Source of the DNA: Cyathus striatus
Lineage: Eukaryota; Basidiomycota; Agaricomycetes; Agaricales; Nidulariaceae
Length of the DNA stretch: 64,000 nucleotides
Reading direction: 5' to 3'
NCBI GenBank assembly: GCA_025738555.1
Contig: JAOVFP010000016.1
Span: 1,798,001 to 1,862,000 of the forward strand
Of the stretch, positions 1-10,924 are shown piece by piece. The notes under the pieces were generated by a model. The model did not search any database. It worked only from the letters and a program-made list of their open reading frames with translations, and was not told the origin of the DNA. The position numbers and the translations under genes were made by a program. How positions within the stretch are numbered: position 1 is the stretch's first letter; each line of letters begins with the position of its first letter.

Positions 1-10
1 CCATGTATCC

Positions 11-298
11 ATGCTTGAACCCAATACTGAAAACACTATCCCAGATTGCATTATTCCTCCACCACCACCTGTCCAGGTTGATGGTGATATTGAATACAAG
101 GTCTCAGAAATTTTGGACTCTAAACTGGATCACCATTTGCATTGCAAACTGAGATACTATGTACATTGGCTAGGGTATGAAGGGACCAATGAAGAGTTTT
201 CATGGCTTCCAGCTAAGGAACTGGAACATACTATAGATATCATTGAAGAGTTCCACTCCTGCTATCCAGATAAGCCCAGCCCTACTTCTATTTCTTAA
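11..298 (+). pseudogene. C-terminal chromodomain of a Ty3/gypsy (chromovirus) polyprotein, 5' part outside the window
   Basis: The 95-residue open frame ends in a chromodomain. Residues about 25-85 show EYKVSEILDSK, then YYVHWLGY, then EEFSWLPAKEL, which is the chromodomain order of beta strands with the aromatic cage positions Y, W and W. In chromoviruses this domain follows the integrase and directs insertion to marked chromatin. A proline run (residues about 16-20) precedes it, as is common for the linker. The frame closes with TAA at 298. The rest of the element would lie to the left of the window. It is on the opposite strand to the gypsy copy at 863-8331, so it is a different insertion. 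Confidence 0.8.
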
Positions 299-862
299 AT
301 TCATGTTACTTATTATCTGCTTGCAGTTTCACCTTATACAAAAACCAAAAACAATGAATAACAAGCAAAAAGTGAGATACAAGTACAATAGTTCTTTGGT
401 AATGTGTTACAATCATTTCCATCACTCCCTCTGCATCTGTGACTCGACCTGAGCTACTACTTCACCTTCCAATGCAATCCTGGAACCTGTCACAACTTTC
501 TTGTATGCATCCAGATCCCAGAGGCATTCTATGAGCAAGGTTTCAATGTTGGAAACATGGACAATGTGCTCAGAGACTTCAGCAACAACTTGGGACAACT
601 TACCCAGTTCGCCTACCACCTGGTGATTGGTATCTGCTGGAGCAGTCTTGCTTAACCTCAACACTAGAATAATCTTGTTCTCATGTTATGTTGCCTTTCT
701 TTTTACAATTCTTCTACAGTAAAGTACCATAATTACATAATAAGCTAGAGCTCCTGCCACATATGTACAAATAACATTGTTCTTGCTTGATGCTGCTCTG
801 CAACATTCCATGTGCCCCCCTCCCTTTATGGTGGCATCCTCATCATCCTTGCAATACATTGT
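299..862. other. No recognisable gene; short uncharacterised minus-strand frame at 422-664
   Basis: This AT-rich, CpG-poor stretch lies between two gypsy remnants facing opposite ways. A minus-strand frame of 80 codons (422-664) has a soluble, Glu/Val-rich composition that could form a short helix, but I recognise no family and it may be chance. LTR sequence would be expected next to either gypsy end. I could not define an LTR boundary here. Confidence 0.3.
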
Positions 863-1486
863 CTAGCATTCTTTATGTGTGATGTTGTCTGTTGACCATT
901 CTGTGGAGTCTGCAAGTTCCTCCTCCATTTGATGTGTTTCAATGTGGCCACCTTCAACCTGGTCTATTCCATCCTTGTCCTTGTTCCTTTTGTGTTCCAC
1001 CTCTGCTTGTTCCTTTGCCAGCAATGTGCCAAGTCTTGGAGAAAACCCTTGCAGGCAACATGCATGATACACCCCTTTTACCAGTGTTCCTTGCACAGTT
1101 TCAAGTGCATACAAGTTGTGCATTTGCGATACTACATGCAGTGGTGCTGACCACTTTGGTATGAGCTTGCATTCCATTTTGAATGTGTAATCTAGGTTGC
1201 TGCGGTAGATTTGAACTAATGCACCTTTAGGAAATATGACTTCATCTGGTTTCCTGGTCAGCAATTTCTTATCAAACACCTTCTTCCTCTTGATCACATG
1301 GTGTACTGCTATTGCATATCTGTCAAGTTGCTGTTGTGCTACATATGCCATTTGTGTCTCAATATTGTTCTCACTGGTTGGTATATTCACATCCTTGACT
1401 GGTGTTGGTTTCGTGTTTACAACTAGGCCTAGTAGCAGCTCTTTTGGTGAAAATTTCAATGCCAGTAGCAGGTGCCAGTTCAGTAT
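863..1486 (-). pseudogene. Ty3/gypsy integrase C-terminal part
   Basis: The minus-strand frame reads LALKFSPKELLLGLVVNT, then QMAYVAQQQLDRY, then a segment with FPKGALVQIYRSNLDYTF, KLIPKWSAPLHVVS and FSPRLGT. This is the end of the integrase core and the following C-terminal domain of a gypsy family common in mushroom genomes (recognised from family knowledge). The real homology begins close to 1486. Upstream of that the frame runs into an insertion (1487-4022). The tail after the integrase is acidic and Glu-rich and has no chromodomain. The integrase core continues on the far side of the insertion at 4024. Confidence 0.8.
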
Positions 1487-1571
1487 TGATATGCCTAGTA
1501 AAATATAAATGTTATTTTTCGAAATATAATAGACAATAAGTACTAGTAATAGCATTAGTGAATCCAGTCCC

Positions 1572-1780
1572 AGAGTCCAAGAGTTGGGGCAAGTCCTGAG
1601 CTGCCAGCTAAAGTATTCTATTTGAGTACATTATCAAGGGAAGAGTCCAAGAGTTGGGGCAAGTCCCAAGCTGCCAGCTAAAGTATTCTATTCGAGTACA
1701 TTACCAAGGGAAGAGTCCAAGGGCTGGGGTTGAGTCCTGCACTGCCAGTCAAAGTATCTGCATGATACAAACCAAGGGAT
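1572..1780. repeat. 70-bp tandem repeat, about three units
   Basis: Units start AGAGTCCAAG at 1572, 1642 and 1712, an exact 70-bp spacing. Units one and two are nearly identical and the third is diverged. The array lies just inside the left end of the 1487-4022 insertion. Confidence 0.85.
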
Positions 1781-2339
1781 TTGACACAACAACAATATAA
1801 TTGGGCTATTGATTCCTATACTAATTACAAGTACTAGATAGCTATACCCAGAGAAAATACTATGGAAACGTAGTAGTAATTCTACATACTCAGAATAATG
1901 CACCCAGTACTAGGCTAGACAATCACATACCTTCAGGGAAATACTTTGGACTAGTGCACTCTTGGTACCACCAGCTCCACCAGATACCACAACTCACAGC
2001 TATCATGCAGTCACTCGAATAACTCAGAACCTCCATATGTCTCTACTGTGTAAAACTGCCACCATGTGGGAAACCACTGTCAGGCATGATTTTTGATTAT
2101 ATATAATGCATGCAAATGCACTGTATACCACAATTAAAGAAATTGCACTGTCATGTCACATGACTGAATAGCTCACACAATCACATGATACAACACACTA
2201 TTAATCAAATATACCCAATACCATACATGAACAAATCAATACCTTACATGAACAAACAATGCTAAATCATCATTAAACATCATACACATATCAATAATTA
2301 ATTGCTTGCACAAACAATGCACTAACAAAGGATAATATG

Positions 2340-2760
2340 ACACTCTTTCATTGTGTTATTCATCCATTGTATGAAGACAATGAGAGACTATTTATATACA
2401 ACTCCATTGTTTTCAATCCTATTGTTCATAATAAATGAACTGCATTGTACTATTCACCTATTGTTGAAGACAATGAGAAAACTATTTATATACAACTACA
2501 TTGCACTCTTTACCCATTGTTCAAAGACAATGTGAAACTATTTATATATGACTCCATTGTTTTCACTGCCATTGTTCACACAATGGCAGATAGGTATCTA
2601 TTGTTCACTACTCCATTGTTATATAAATAGACTCCTATTGTTCTTGTCCAGAACAATGCAACTCTTTATTTAGAACAATGCAATTCATTACACATTGCTC
2701 TAACATATGCTATTGTTCTCTGCTGACTAACCCTCAAATACCATTGTCCTGTACAGCCTC
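2340..2760. repeat. CATTGT/ACAATG-rich degenerate tandem region
   Basis: CATTGT and its complement ACAATG recur many times. Within 2375-2560 there is a longer unit of roughly 70 bp of the form GACAATGAGA..CTATTTATATA..ACTCCATTGTT. No coding potential is apparent. Confidence 0.7.
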
Positions 2761-2849
2761 AGATCTGAAATCTACACTTGCACATTACTCATTTTGGACA
2801 ACAATGTAGATTGGTAGAGTGGGAATTGGACTACTAAGCAGGTTGGGAA

Positions 2850-3085
2850 AAGGTATATAGAGGGCAGTTTGGCAGTAGATAGATAGCTACCCACCCCCCA
2901 GTAGTCTCACCCATTTGTCATTAGTCATTAGTTATTAGTACAATTTTATCAGTACAGTCATAAACAGTATCAGTATCAGTAACAGAAATCGAAGCAGTCA
3001 CAGTCACAGTCACAGTCACAGTTAAAGTATCAGTCACAGTAACAGTATCAGTCAAAGTAACAGTTTAGTACAGTATCAGTATCAG
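2850..3085 (+). promoter_or_regulatory. TATA-like promoter followed by CAGT(C/A)-rich repeats inside the 1487-4022 insertion
   Basis: AGGTATATAGAGGGCAG at about 2851 looks like a TATA box with downstream initiator. It is followed from 2935 to 3085 by CAGTCACAGT and CAGTATCAGT runs. This arrangement is typical of an LTR U3/R region but no paired LTR was found. Inference only. Confidence 0.35.
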
Positions 3086-4023
3086 AACACTTCAGTCATA
3101 GGTCAAGTCTTAAGCAAGTTAAGTATTGATCTACACAATATACACATCAGATATAGCACCAAGTCTATAGTGTGTATTATACCCCTCCCATTATACTTGT
3201 CATTACATACAGCCTTTGCTGTACATTACCCTTCATACCCAGTTTCATACAATTCATACAGCTTTTGCTGTACAAGATCACCTACCAAATTTCCAAGAAT
3301 ATCCTTGCTAAATATTTCCTGACACTCAGGTGTTGTAACACGAACAAAGTCAATTCCTGTTAGCACCTTAGATTATCTTTATCTTAAACGACACCACATG
3401 CCCCCAGGACTTTGAAACACATGCCGAACACTACCCACAGCACATTGGGTAGTGCCATCAGATGCACCAGTACTGGAAACACCAGTATCCATTATATCTG
3501 AGTACTCGGCCAGAATTAGCACATGTATTAGTGTGTGTCTTGACATGTGTCTATTAATAGCATGGCGCAGCACTTGATGCATCTCTGAAACTGAGTGCAC
3601 CCTCATGGATTCTCGTATGAAGGGATAACCAGACCTCTTTGACTGTATGGTTCCACTAGGACTTTATGATGTATTATTTACTATACCTATTCCATTGCAC
3701 ATGAGACCACTGCCATGTAATATATAGGTAGTTAGACATACCTTTAGAATACCTTAAGCACCACACTGGCTGTACTTCTGTTCTCACAGTAGAGTATGTC
3801 TGAAATTTATATTGGATTCTGAAGTATAAATCTGAAGTCTGAAGTCTGTTCCAGAAGTACCTGAAAGCAATCACATTATCTACTATTAAATACCTTGTTC
3901 ATTTTACTATGCTTGAAAACCTTGTGCCCTCGAACTTAATATAAATCTAATTCGAACTATATGTTCTTTGTTGGTGGTGTTAAAACTATGTAAAATAACA
4001 TAATCTAAAAGTTAGTCTTATCA

Positions 4024-5624
4024 GTATGCAAACTGCCTCATCTAGGTGGTCTGTCCATTGGCATGGTAGGTTCCCAAGGTTGAGGGCACCACACTCATCC
4101 TTGCCTAAACCAGGAGCACACAGACATTTTAAAATGTGGAGAAGTATTTTATTTGTACTTTCTACTAACTGTTGGCCCATGGTGGATATGCTGCTACCAC
4201 ATGTAGTTTTGTCCCCCACTTTAGACACAATTCCCAGACATCTTTGTTGTTGAAATGTGACCCTCCATCTGTCATGAATGTCTCTGGTGGTGCAAAGTCC
4301 TGGAATATGTGGGAGAGTGCATCTGTTGTTGTCTTTCATGTGCCTGCCATTTTGTATTTGAAAGCCCAGACATGCTGCAAATATGTATCCAGGTATACCC
4401 CTACAGTGTGGTATCCACCTTTTCCAGTTGGCATGGACAGGTAGTTGCCTACTAGCAGTTCAAATGGGTGCCATCTCGTGATAGGGTCCAATAGTGCATG
4501 CAAGTGTGTGCCACCAAAGTTTTTGCAGTAAGCACAATCTGTAATGCCCTGTATGATTGAATGGTCCAGTCCTGTGCTCTATATATGATCCATGAGTGCC
4601 TTCTTGATTGAATCTCATTGCCAATATCCATTTGCATGGTGCTCTGCCCTAGCCAGTTCAACTGCTTCTGCTCTGGGTACACATTCCACCTTGCTGTGTC
4701 CTTGAATGCTATGTCCTCCTTTTATCCTCTATAACTTCCCATCTTTGATCATGTACTCTGAAGCCCTATGTCTAGCTCATTTCCAGTCTCTGATATTCAG
4801 TCCTTGGTCCATCTCAAGTAGTGTGTCAATGACCTCATGTAATATGGGTTCATCTTTGAAGCAATCCCATAGTTCCTCTGTGCCTTTAATGCTAGTGACA
4901 TGGAAAATGTCATGTGTGAGTCCCATTGCTGCTTCCCAGTCCTCTGATACTGTCCATTCACTACCATTGCCATGCTCCTTCTCCAGCCCTTCTGCTGCTC
5001 TGCTAAGTCCATCGACCACCACATTAATTTTCCTGGGTACATGTCATACATCTATGATCTGGTGACTTAGTATACCATTGCACCATCATGCATGAGTGGC
5101 ACTTAGCTTGTCATTCATGAGATGGTCTCTCAGTGCTTGGCAGTCCATCTCAACTTCCACTGGAAATCCCCATATTGTGTCCAAAAATTTATCTAATGCA
5201 AACTTCAGTGCCACAAATTTTAGTAGAAATGGCTTATACTTCTCTTCTGCAGGTGATGTCCATTTCGAGGCAAATGCAATCAGATGTAGTTTTGCTATTT
5301 TCTTTCCACTAGGTAGTGTGGTGTCTGACTGTTGCATCAAGACTGCTCCAAATGCATCTTTGCTTCCATCACTAACTACAACGAATGGTGTGCCATCCCA
5401 TCTATGTCCCTGTAACACTGGTTCTGATATCATGGCTACTTTGAGTTGTAGAAAGTTTGTATCCTTTCATTGTCCTTCAGTATACTGTCTTTGAGCACTT
5501 GTCTGGTATTTCTACTGCTCTCAGGAGGTCTCATAATGGTTGTTCTATCTTGGCATATCCTTTGATGAGGTCCCTGAACCAACTTGTGAGTCCCACAAAT
5601 GCTGATAAGTTTAATGCATCCTCT
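4024..5624 (-). pseudogene. Ty3/gypsy integrase core, zinc-binding region and RNase H
   Basis: Read on the minus strand from 5624 downward. LNLSAFVGLTSWFRDLIK marks the end of reverse transcriptase. A retroviral-type RNase H domain (5086-5433) follows with VVSDGSKDAFGAVL and DCQALRDHL. Then comes a connector with VVDGLSRAAEGLEKE (4777-5022). The integrase zinc region with CAYCKNFGGTHLHALLDP lies near 4500. The catalytic core has FMTDGGSHFNN (second Asp) and VESTNK (Glu), about 4150-4290. Several stops and frame changes interrupt it, so it is dead. It continues at 863-1486 and at 7898-8331 beyond insertions. Confidence 0.85.
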
Positions 5625-5632
5625 GGTGTTGG
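5625..5632. repeat. 8-bp target-site duplication GGTGTTGG (left)
   Basis: GGTGTTGG at 5625-5632 is repeated exactly at 7898-7905. The reverse transcriptase frame (..NWPTP / PTPEDALN..) meets precisely at this word, so the sequence between is an insertion. Confidence 0.9.
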
Positions 5633-7897
5633 CAGTAATTTACACTCCCCCAAGAGGTCTGTACGGATCTGTACGGATCCGCACGGAATCCGAAAATTCC
5701 GTACGGATCCGTGCAGATTCCGTGCAGATCCGTACAGACCCATACAGACTTGTATAGATACCATACAGAATTTATATAGTGGCTATTATTATTATTAGAG
5801 GTGAATATTCTATATGAATTCCATACATATTCTGCATGGATTCTGTGTGGATTCATGCATTGCTGCCTTGTCACAGGTGTCAAGTGTGACACTACATGAA
5901 ATCTGTGATACACTCAATATATAGTATCATGCTCAATGCATAGTGTCATGCTTAATGTATAGTATCACACTCAATGCATAGTGTTACACTCAACACTTAG
6001 TATCACACTTAATGTATAGTTTCATGCTTAATGCATAGTGTCACACTCAACACTTAGTATCACACTTAATGTATAGTGTCATGCTTAATGCATAGTATCA
6101 TGCTTAATGCAGAGTGTCACACTCAACACTTCATGTCACACTCAACACTTAGTGTCACGCTAAATGCAGAGTGTCATGCTCAACACTTAGTGTCACACTC
6201 AATGCTTAGTGTCACACTCAACCCTTAGTCTCACACTTAATGCAGAGTGTCACACTCAATGCTTAGTGTCACATGCTTAATGCAGAGTATCACACTCAAC
6301 ACTTAGTGTCACACTTAACCCATAGTGTCACATTCAACACTTAGTGTCACATTCAACCCTTAGTGTCACATTCAACACTTAGTGTCACATTCAACCCTTA
6401 GTGTCACACTCAACACTTAGTGTCATGCTTAACCCTTAGTGTAATGCTTAACCCTTAGTGTCACGCTTAACCCTTAGTGTCACGTTCAACACTTAGTGTC
6501 ACACTCAACACTTAGTGTCATGCTTAACCCTTAGTGTCACATTCAACACTTAGTGTCACACTCAACCCTTAGTGTCATGCTCAACACTTAGTGTCACACT
6601 CAACACTTAGTATCACACTCAACACTTAGTATCACACTCAACCCTTAGTGTCACACTTAACCCTTAGTGTCATGCTCAACACTTAGTGTCACACTCAATG
6701 CTTAGTGTCACACTCAACCCTTAGTGTCACACTCAATGCTTAGTGTCACACTCAACCCTTAGTGTCACACTCAACCCATAGTGTCACACTCAACCCATAG
6801 TGTTACACTCAATGCTTAGTGTCACACTCAACCCTTAGTGTCACGCTTAATGCAGAATGTCACACTCAATGCTTAGTGTCACACTCAACTCATAGTGTCA
6901 CACTCAATGCTTAGTGTCATGCTCAACACTTAGTGTCACACTCAACCCTTAGTGTCACGCTTAATGCAGAATGTCACACTCAATGCAGAATGTCACACTC
7001 AATGCTTAGTGTCACACTCAACTCATAGTGTCACACTCAATGCTTAGTGTCATGCTCAACACTTAGTGTCACACTCAACCCCTAGTGTCACACTCAACCC
7101 CTAGTGTCACACTCAACCCCTAGTGTCACACTCAACCCCTAGTGTCACACTCAACCCCTAGTGTCACACTCAACCCCTAGTGTCACACTCAATGCTTAGT
7201 GTCACACTCAACACTTAGTATCATGGTTAACACGTAGTGTCACACTCAACCCTTAGTATCATGGTTAACATGTAGTGTCACACTCAACCCTTAGTATCAC
7301 GCTTAACACATAGTGTCACACTCAACCCTTAGTATCATGCTTAACACATAGTGTCACACTCAACCCATAGTGTCACACTCAACCCATAGTGTCACACTCA
7401 ACACTTAGTATCATGCTTAACCCTTAGTGTCACACTCAATGCATAGTGTCACACTTAGCCCTTAGTATCACACTCAACACTTAATGTCACAATCAATGCA
7501 TAGTGTCACACTTAGCCCTTAGTATCACACTCAACACTTAATGTCACAATCAATGTATAGTGTCACACTTAATGGAGAGTGTCACACTTAGTGCTTAGTA
7601 TCACACAATTTTCTATTCTAATTTTCTATAAGGAAATAAGTATAATAAGATTCTGTACAGATTCTGTACAGAATCTGTACAGAATTTTTCAGGTCTGTAA
7701 TGCGGAATTCTGCGGAATCCGCACGGAATTTTTGATTCTGTGCAGAATCTGTGCAGAATCTGTACAGACCCAAAAAAACCTCTGCCAAAAAGAAAAAAAT
7801 CTGTGCAGATTCCACACAGATTCCGAAAATTCCGTACAGATTCCGCACGGATTCCATGCGGATCTGTACAGAACACCTGGCTAAGTGTAAAGAGCTC
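5633..7897. mobile_element. hAT-like non-autonomous element with minisatellite core, copy 1 (2,265 bp)
   Basis: The left end is CAGTAATTTACACTCCCCCA and the right end (reverse complement) is GAGCTCTTTACACTTAGCCA, sharing TTTACACT as a short inverted repeat. An exact 8-bp duplication GGTGTTGG flanks it, which fits the hAT superfamily. Next to each end lie arrays of short palindromes of the TCCGTACGGA / TCTGTACAGA kind (5659-5745 and 7650-7875). The centre is a long ~19-bp minisatellite. No transposase is present. The sister copy at 16,285-17,856 shares both ends, the sub-terminal arrays and the minisatellite. Superfamily is inferred from duplication length only. Confidence 0.85.
5900..7605. 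repeat. ~19-bp minisatellite array, tens of units (AGTGTCACACTCAACACTT type)
   Basis: The basic unit AGTGTCACACTCAACACTT repeats throughout with variants (ATGC for ACAC, ATCATGC for GTCACAC). A run of perfect identical units with AACCCC lies at about 7075-7190, a sign of recent local amplification. I estimate 80-90 units from length over unit size. Apparent open frames here are not genes. Confidence 0.95.
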
Positions 7898-8331
7898 GGT
7901 GTTGGCCAGTTGACAATAGCCAATAGTTTAGTTAAGTCTGGTTGCACTCCTTTTGCTCCTATAGTTGTGCCAGCAAAGACAGTTTCCATCATGAAAAATT
8001 TGGACTTACTGGATGACAATGATAGTCCACACTCTCGTACTCATGCAAAGATTCTGGTCAGCTTGTCCATCATATCCTTGAAGGTGTCTGCTGCTGTTCC
8101 ACCATCGTCTACAAAGAGCTCCATAGTTGTGTCTGCCAACAAGTCATGCAAGTATTCTGCCCTCATATTTGCAAAGGTGGATGGGGCCCCTGTGAGTCCA
8201 AATGGCATGTGTTTGTATCAGAAGTATCCTCGCCCTTCAATATAGAATGCTGTGTATAGCCTCGATTCAGGATCAACCTCAACTGCATAGAATCCTGCTG
8301 CAAAATTGAAGCATGAGATCCAGCAATGTCA
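7898..8331 (-). pseudogene. Ty3/gypsy reverse transcriptase palm
   Basis: Read on the minus strand this segment gives WISCFNFAAGFYAVEVDP, then MPFGLTGAPSTFANM, then ELFVDDG (the catalytic xxDD box), then SLSSSKSKFFM and GVQPDLTKLLAIVNWPTP. The order and motifs are those of the gypsy RT palm and thumb. It contains at least one in-frame stop (before YKHMPFG). It is cut at 7898 by the minisatellite element and at about 8331 by the large foldback element. A further short stretch of the RT probably lies at 11,518-11,580. Confidence 0.85.
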
Positions 8332-8454
8332 AGTGGTGTTAGCCAAAATTATCATAAAAATGTAGTGTTTTATGATTGCCACAATTATAAATAATGATCA
8401 CCTTCATGATTACATGTTTTGAGAGCTTATCCACCTACTAATACTAAATCTAAT

Positions 8455-8610
8455 AGTGGTTATAAGTGATCATATGTGATCATTGGCTATTTTGAAGTGA
8501 ATACTATTACTGTAGGTCTATTGCAATATGGTGATCATATGTGATCATTAGCTATTTAAAGTGAATATTATTATATTGTAATGTGGTGATCATATGTGAT
8601 CATTGACTTA
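8455..8610. repeat. ATATGTGATCATT-type repeats, left arm (about 3 units)
   Basis: TGATCATATGTGATCATT followed by a GAAGTGAATA block recurs at roughly 60-75 bp spacing at about 8467, 8530 and 8586. The same unit is found inverted, with more copies, in the right arm at 10,925-11,400. Confidence 0.8.
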
Positions 8611-8679
8611 TTTTGAATTGAAATTATTACTATATAAACAATCATTGTTACTAATTGGATATTGCTATTGTAGTTCATG

Positions 8680-9115
8680 TCACATTTGTCATGATCTTCC
8701 TGTGTGTTACATATTTCCCACGCTTCACACAATTCCCACACATCATGTTTGTCATGTTCTCCATGTGTGTCACACATTTTCCACACATCTTATAATTCCC
8801 GCACTTCACATCATTCCCGTGCTCTGGATAATTCTAGCACATCATGATTGTCACAATCTTCCTGTGTGTCACATACTTCCCCATGCATCATGATTGTCAC
8901 GCTTTTACACATGTCACGATCGTCACACTTCTACACGTGTCACGATCGTCACGCTACTACACACATCACAATTGTCACGCATTTAAGCCTGTCACATGTG
9001 TGACATATTTCGCATGTGTCACAATTATCATGTGTTTATGCTCATCACATTTGTGACATATTTCCAACATGTCACAATTTTTCATGCATACAGCTGTCAC
9101 ATTTTTAGCCTCTAA
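8680..9115. repeat. TGTCACGATCGTCACG-type palindromic array, left arm
   Basis: Roughly 30-bp units built on CACATGTCACGATCGTCACG and looser versions (CACATTTCCC, CACACATC). The core CACGATCGTG is a palindrome. It is one of the few CpG-retaining patches in the first 25 kb. Confidence 0.8.
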
Positions 9116-9179
9116 TGTCATGTAGATTATTTTAACTTTGTTTATCTGACACAAAGTATAACAGCAATAGATATGTGTA

Positions 9180-9710
9180 CTAATTATTGTCTCTTACATA
9201 TGTGGGGCCAAGAACATAGTTAAGAGAGTTTGTGTGGTATCTAAAACTTAACTCTGAACAAGGGAAGCCAGCCACATGTGCAGTTTCTGGTATGTCTGTA
9301 TCACCATCCAAATTATTATAGAAGCAGATTAAGTATCTGAAACCACAGAGCAAATTATTAAAAATCAGAGTAAATGAATATGCACTTGTAGAATTGAAGG
9401 TTGTAACACAGTATATGACAAATATAATGTTATGGGAGTGTAACAGTAATATGAAACTAGATTGGAGGATATAGAGTGTATATGTAGTTGGAGTTTTAGT
9501 CCTATTTAGAGTGTATGATATATTTGGAATATGCCATGTTTTACAATCAAGACTATAGATGTGATAAAATGACAAAATAATAACCATAATGGTTAGGGTC
9601 ATTACAATGGTATTGAACATTATGGAAACATGTACCAACCAGACAGAGAAGAATATAGAACCTTGCATGTTTAACACATATGAATAGATAGCAAATAGAT
9701 GTGATTCCAC
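9180..9710 (-). CDS. Uncharacterised 176-codon frame in the centre of the foldback element
   Basis: This is an unusually long open frame for AT-rich CpG-poor DNA. The N-terminal half is hydrophobic (Ile/Leu/Val/Phe/Tyr-rich). The C-terminal part, with FYNNLDGDTDIPETAHVAGFP and YVLGPTYVR, looks protein-like. I do not recognise the family. The hydrophobic half may be untranslated AT-rich sequence or an intron, with only the C-terminal part being a real exon remnant. It could be cargo captured by the element or a decayed fragment of the autonomous element's own gene. Confidence 0.3.
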   Translation of the reverse strand: MESHLFAIYSYVLNMQGSIFFSVWLVHVSIMFNTIVMTLTIMVIILSFYHIYSLDCKTWHIPNISYTLNRTKTPTTYTLYILQSSFILLLHSHNIIFVIYCVTTFNSTSAYSFTLIFNNLLCGFRYLICFYNNLDGDTDIPETAHVAGFPCSELSFRYHTNSLNYVLGPTYVRDNN

Positions 9711-9839
9711 ATTACATTAAACTTACACATTACAGCCTATAGATGATTATGATTCTTGCATTGGCCATTGATTATACTAATATCTTCAACACACATTACC
9801 AAATCACATAACTGCTGACTCTATATAACTACATGATAG

Positions 9840-10430
9840 TTTTCTATGTTTTATTGAAATGAGGAGTTAATAAAAACTATCTTATTGTGTCTCAATCAGT
9901 TTCACTTCTACTCACTCTTTTAGTATTAGTATTCATTCTGATATCTGAAAACTCCCTTTTGTACTTCTTTGCACTTTCTTGCTCAGTGGCTGTTATTTAC
10001 TTACTTTTCTGTTCTTTGGCTTAGTGTTAATTATGACATTGCCTTCTTTTCTTGTTCTCTTTACTGAAGGGCCCCTTTGTCCCTTCACCTCTCTTGTCTA
10101 AAAAAATGTAATATCATTTCTCTATAGTCATGTGCAACAATGTTATCAACAGGATCAGACCTCATCTGTCAAAAAAGTATGTGTCAATGATTGACAGTTG
10201 ACAGATCAATCAATGACTAGTCAATGTAAAAGACTGAATTACATTGCTAAGCAATGAACTGAGAATTAAATGTGGTGTCACACAATACTCTTATTCCTAG
10301 ATCATGAAAGGTATGGGAACAATTGTCATTGCACACCTGTTGGGACCCCATCAATATTTGATGAACTCATATATAGATTGAATAGTGTATAATATGACCA
10401 CCATTAACTAATTATGCCAACACTAGTGTT
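9840..10430. other. Centre of the foldback element, no gene recognised
   Basis: AT-rich unique sequence with a pyrimidine-rich patch (about 9,900-10,100). No domain could be read in any frame. Confidence 0.4.
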
Positions 10431-10439
10431 GATGAATGT

Positions 10440-10865
10440 GACATGTAAAGGCTTGACAATTGTGACACACTAGAAATATGTCACATTTGTGACAGCCATA
10501 AATGCGTGATGGCTATGAAGCGTGTGAAAAGCGTGACGATCGTGACACGTGTAATAGCGTGACAATTGTGACGCATGTAGAAGCGTGACGATTGTAACGT
10601 GTGTAAAAGCGTGACAATCGTGACACATGTAATAGCGTGACAATCGTGACACATGTAATAGCGTGACAATCGTGACACGTGTAAAAAACGTGACAATCGT
10701 GATGCGTGGGAAGAACGTGACAAGCGCGGTGCGCGGGAATTATCTAGAGTGTGGGAATGATGTGGAGCGCAAGAATTAATAGTAGCATGGGAAATATGTG
10801 ACACACATGGAGAACATGACAAATGTGATGCACGGGAATTGTGTGAAGTGCGGGACATATGTGAC
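10440..10865. repeat. Palindromic CGTGACGATCGTGACA-type array, right arm
   Basis: About a dozen units of roughly 30 bp (AGCGTGACAATCGTGACACA with GTGTAATAG or GTAGAAG spacers). It mirrors the array at 8,680-9,115. CpG is retained although flanking DNA has almost none. Confidence 0.85.
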
Positions 10866-10924
10866 ATGAACTACAATAGCAATATCCAATTAGTAACAAT
10901 AATTGTGTATATGGTAATAATTTT

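Larger units (their letters stand above)
1487..4022. mobile_element. 2.5-kb insertion in the gypsy integrase, flanked by a 5-bp duplication AGTAT
   Basis: AGTAT at 1482-1486 is repeated at 4023-4027, and the integrase frame resumes on both sides (..NWHLLLALKFSP on one, DEAVCILIR on the other). The ends are inverted: left TGATATGCCTA, right reverse complement TGATAAGACTA, with a further shared ATGTTATTTT inside. TG..CA ends with a 4-5 bp duplication fit an LTR-type or Ginger-like insertion, but I saw no second LTR and no coding domain. Internal repeats and a TATA-like promoter are listed separately. Class unresolved. Confidence 0.65.

Noticed and set aside
3379..3606. Minus-strand 75-codon frame as a gag gene
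   Set aside because: No zinc knuckle or other gag motif, and it lies inside an insertion with no other coding sequence.
5900..7605. Regular ~19-bp repeats, superficially like a CRISPR array
   Set aside because: Units abut without unique spacers, the genome is eukaryotic, and the array lies inside a transposon with target duplications.
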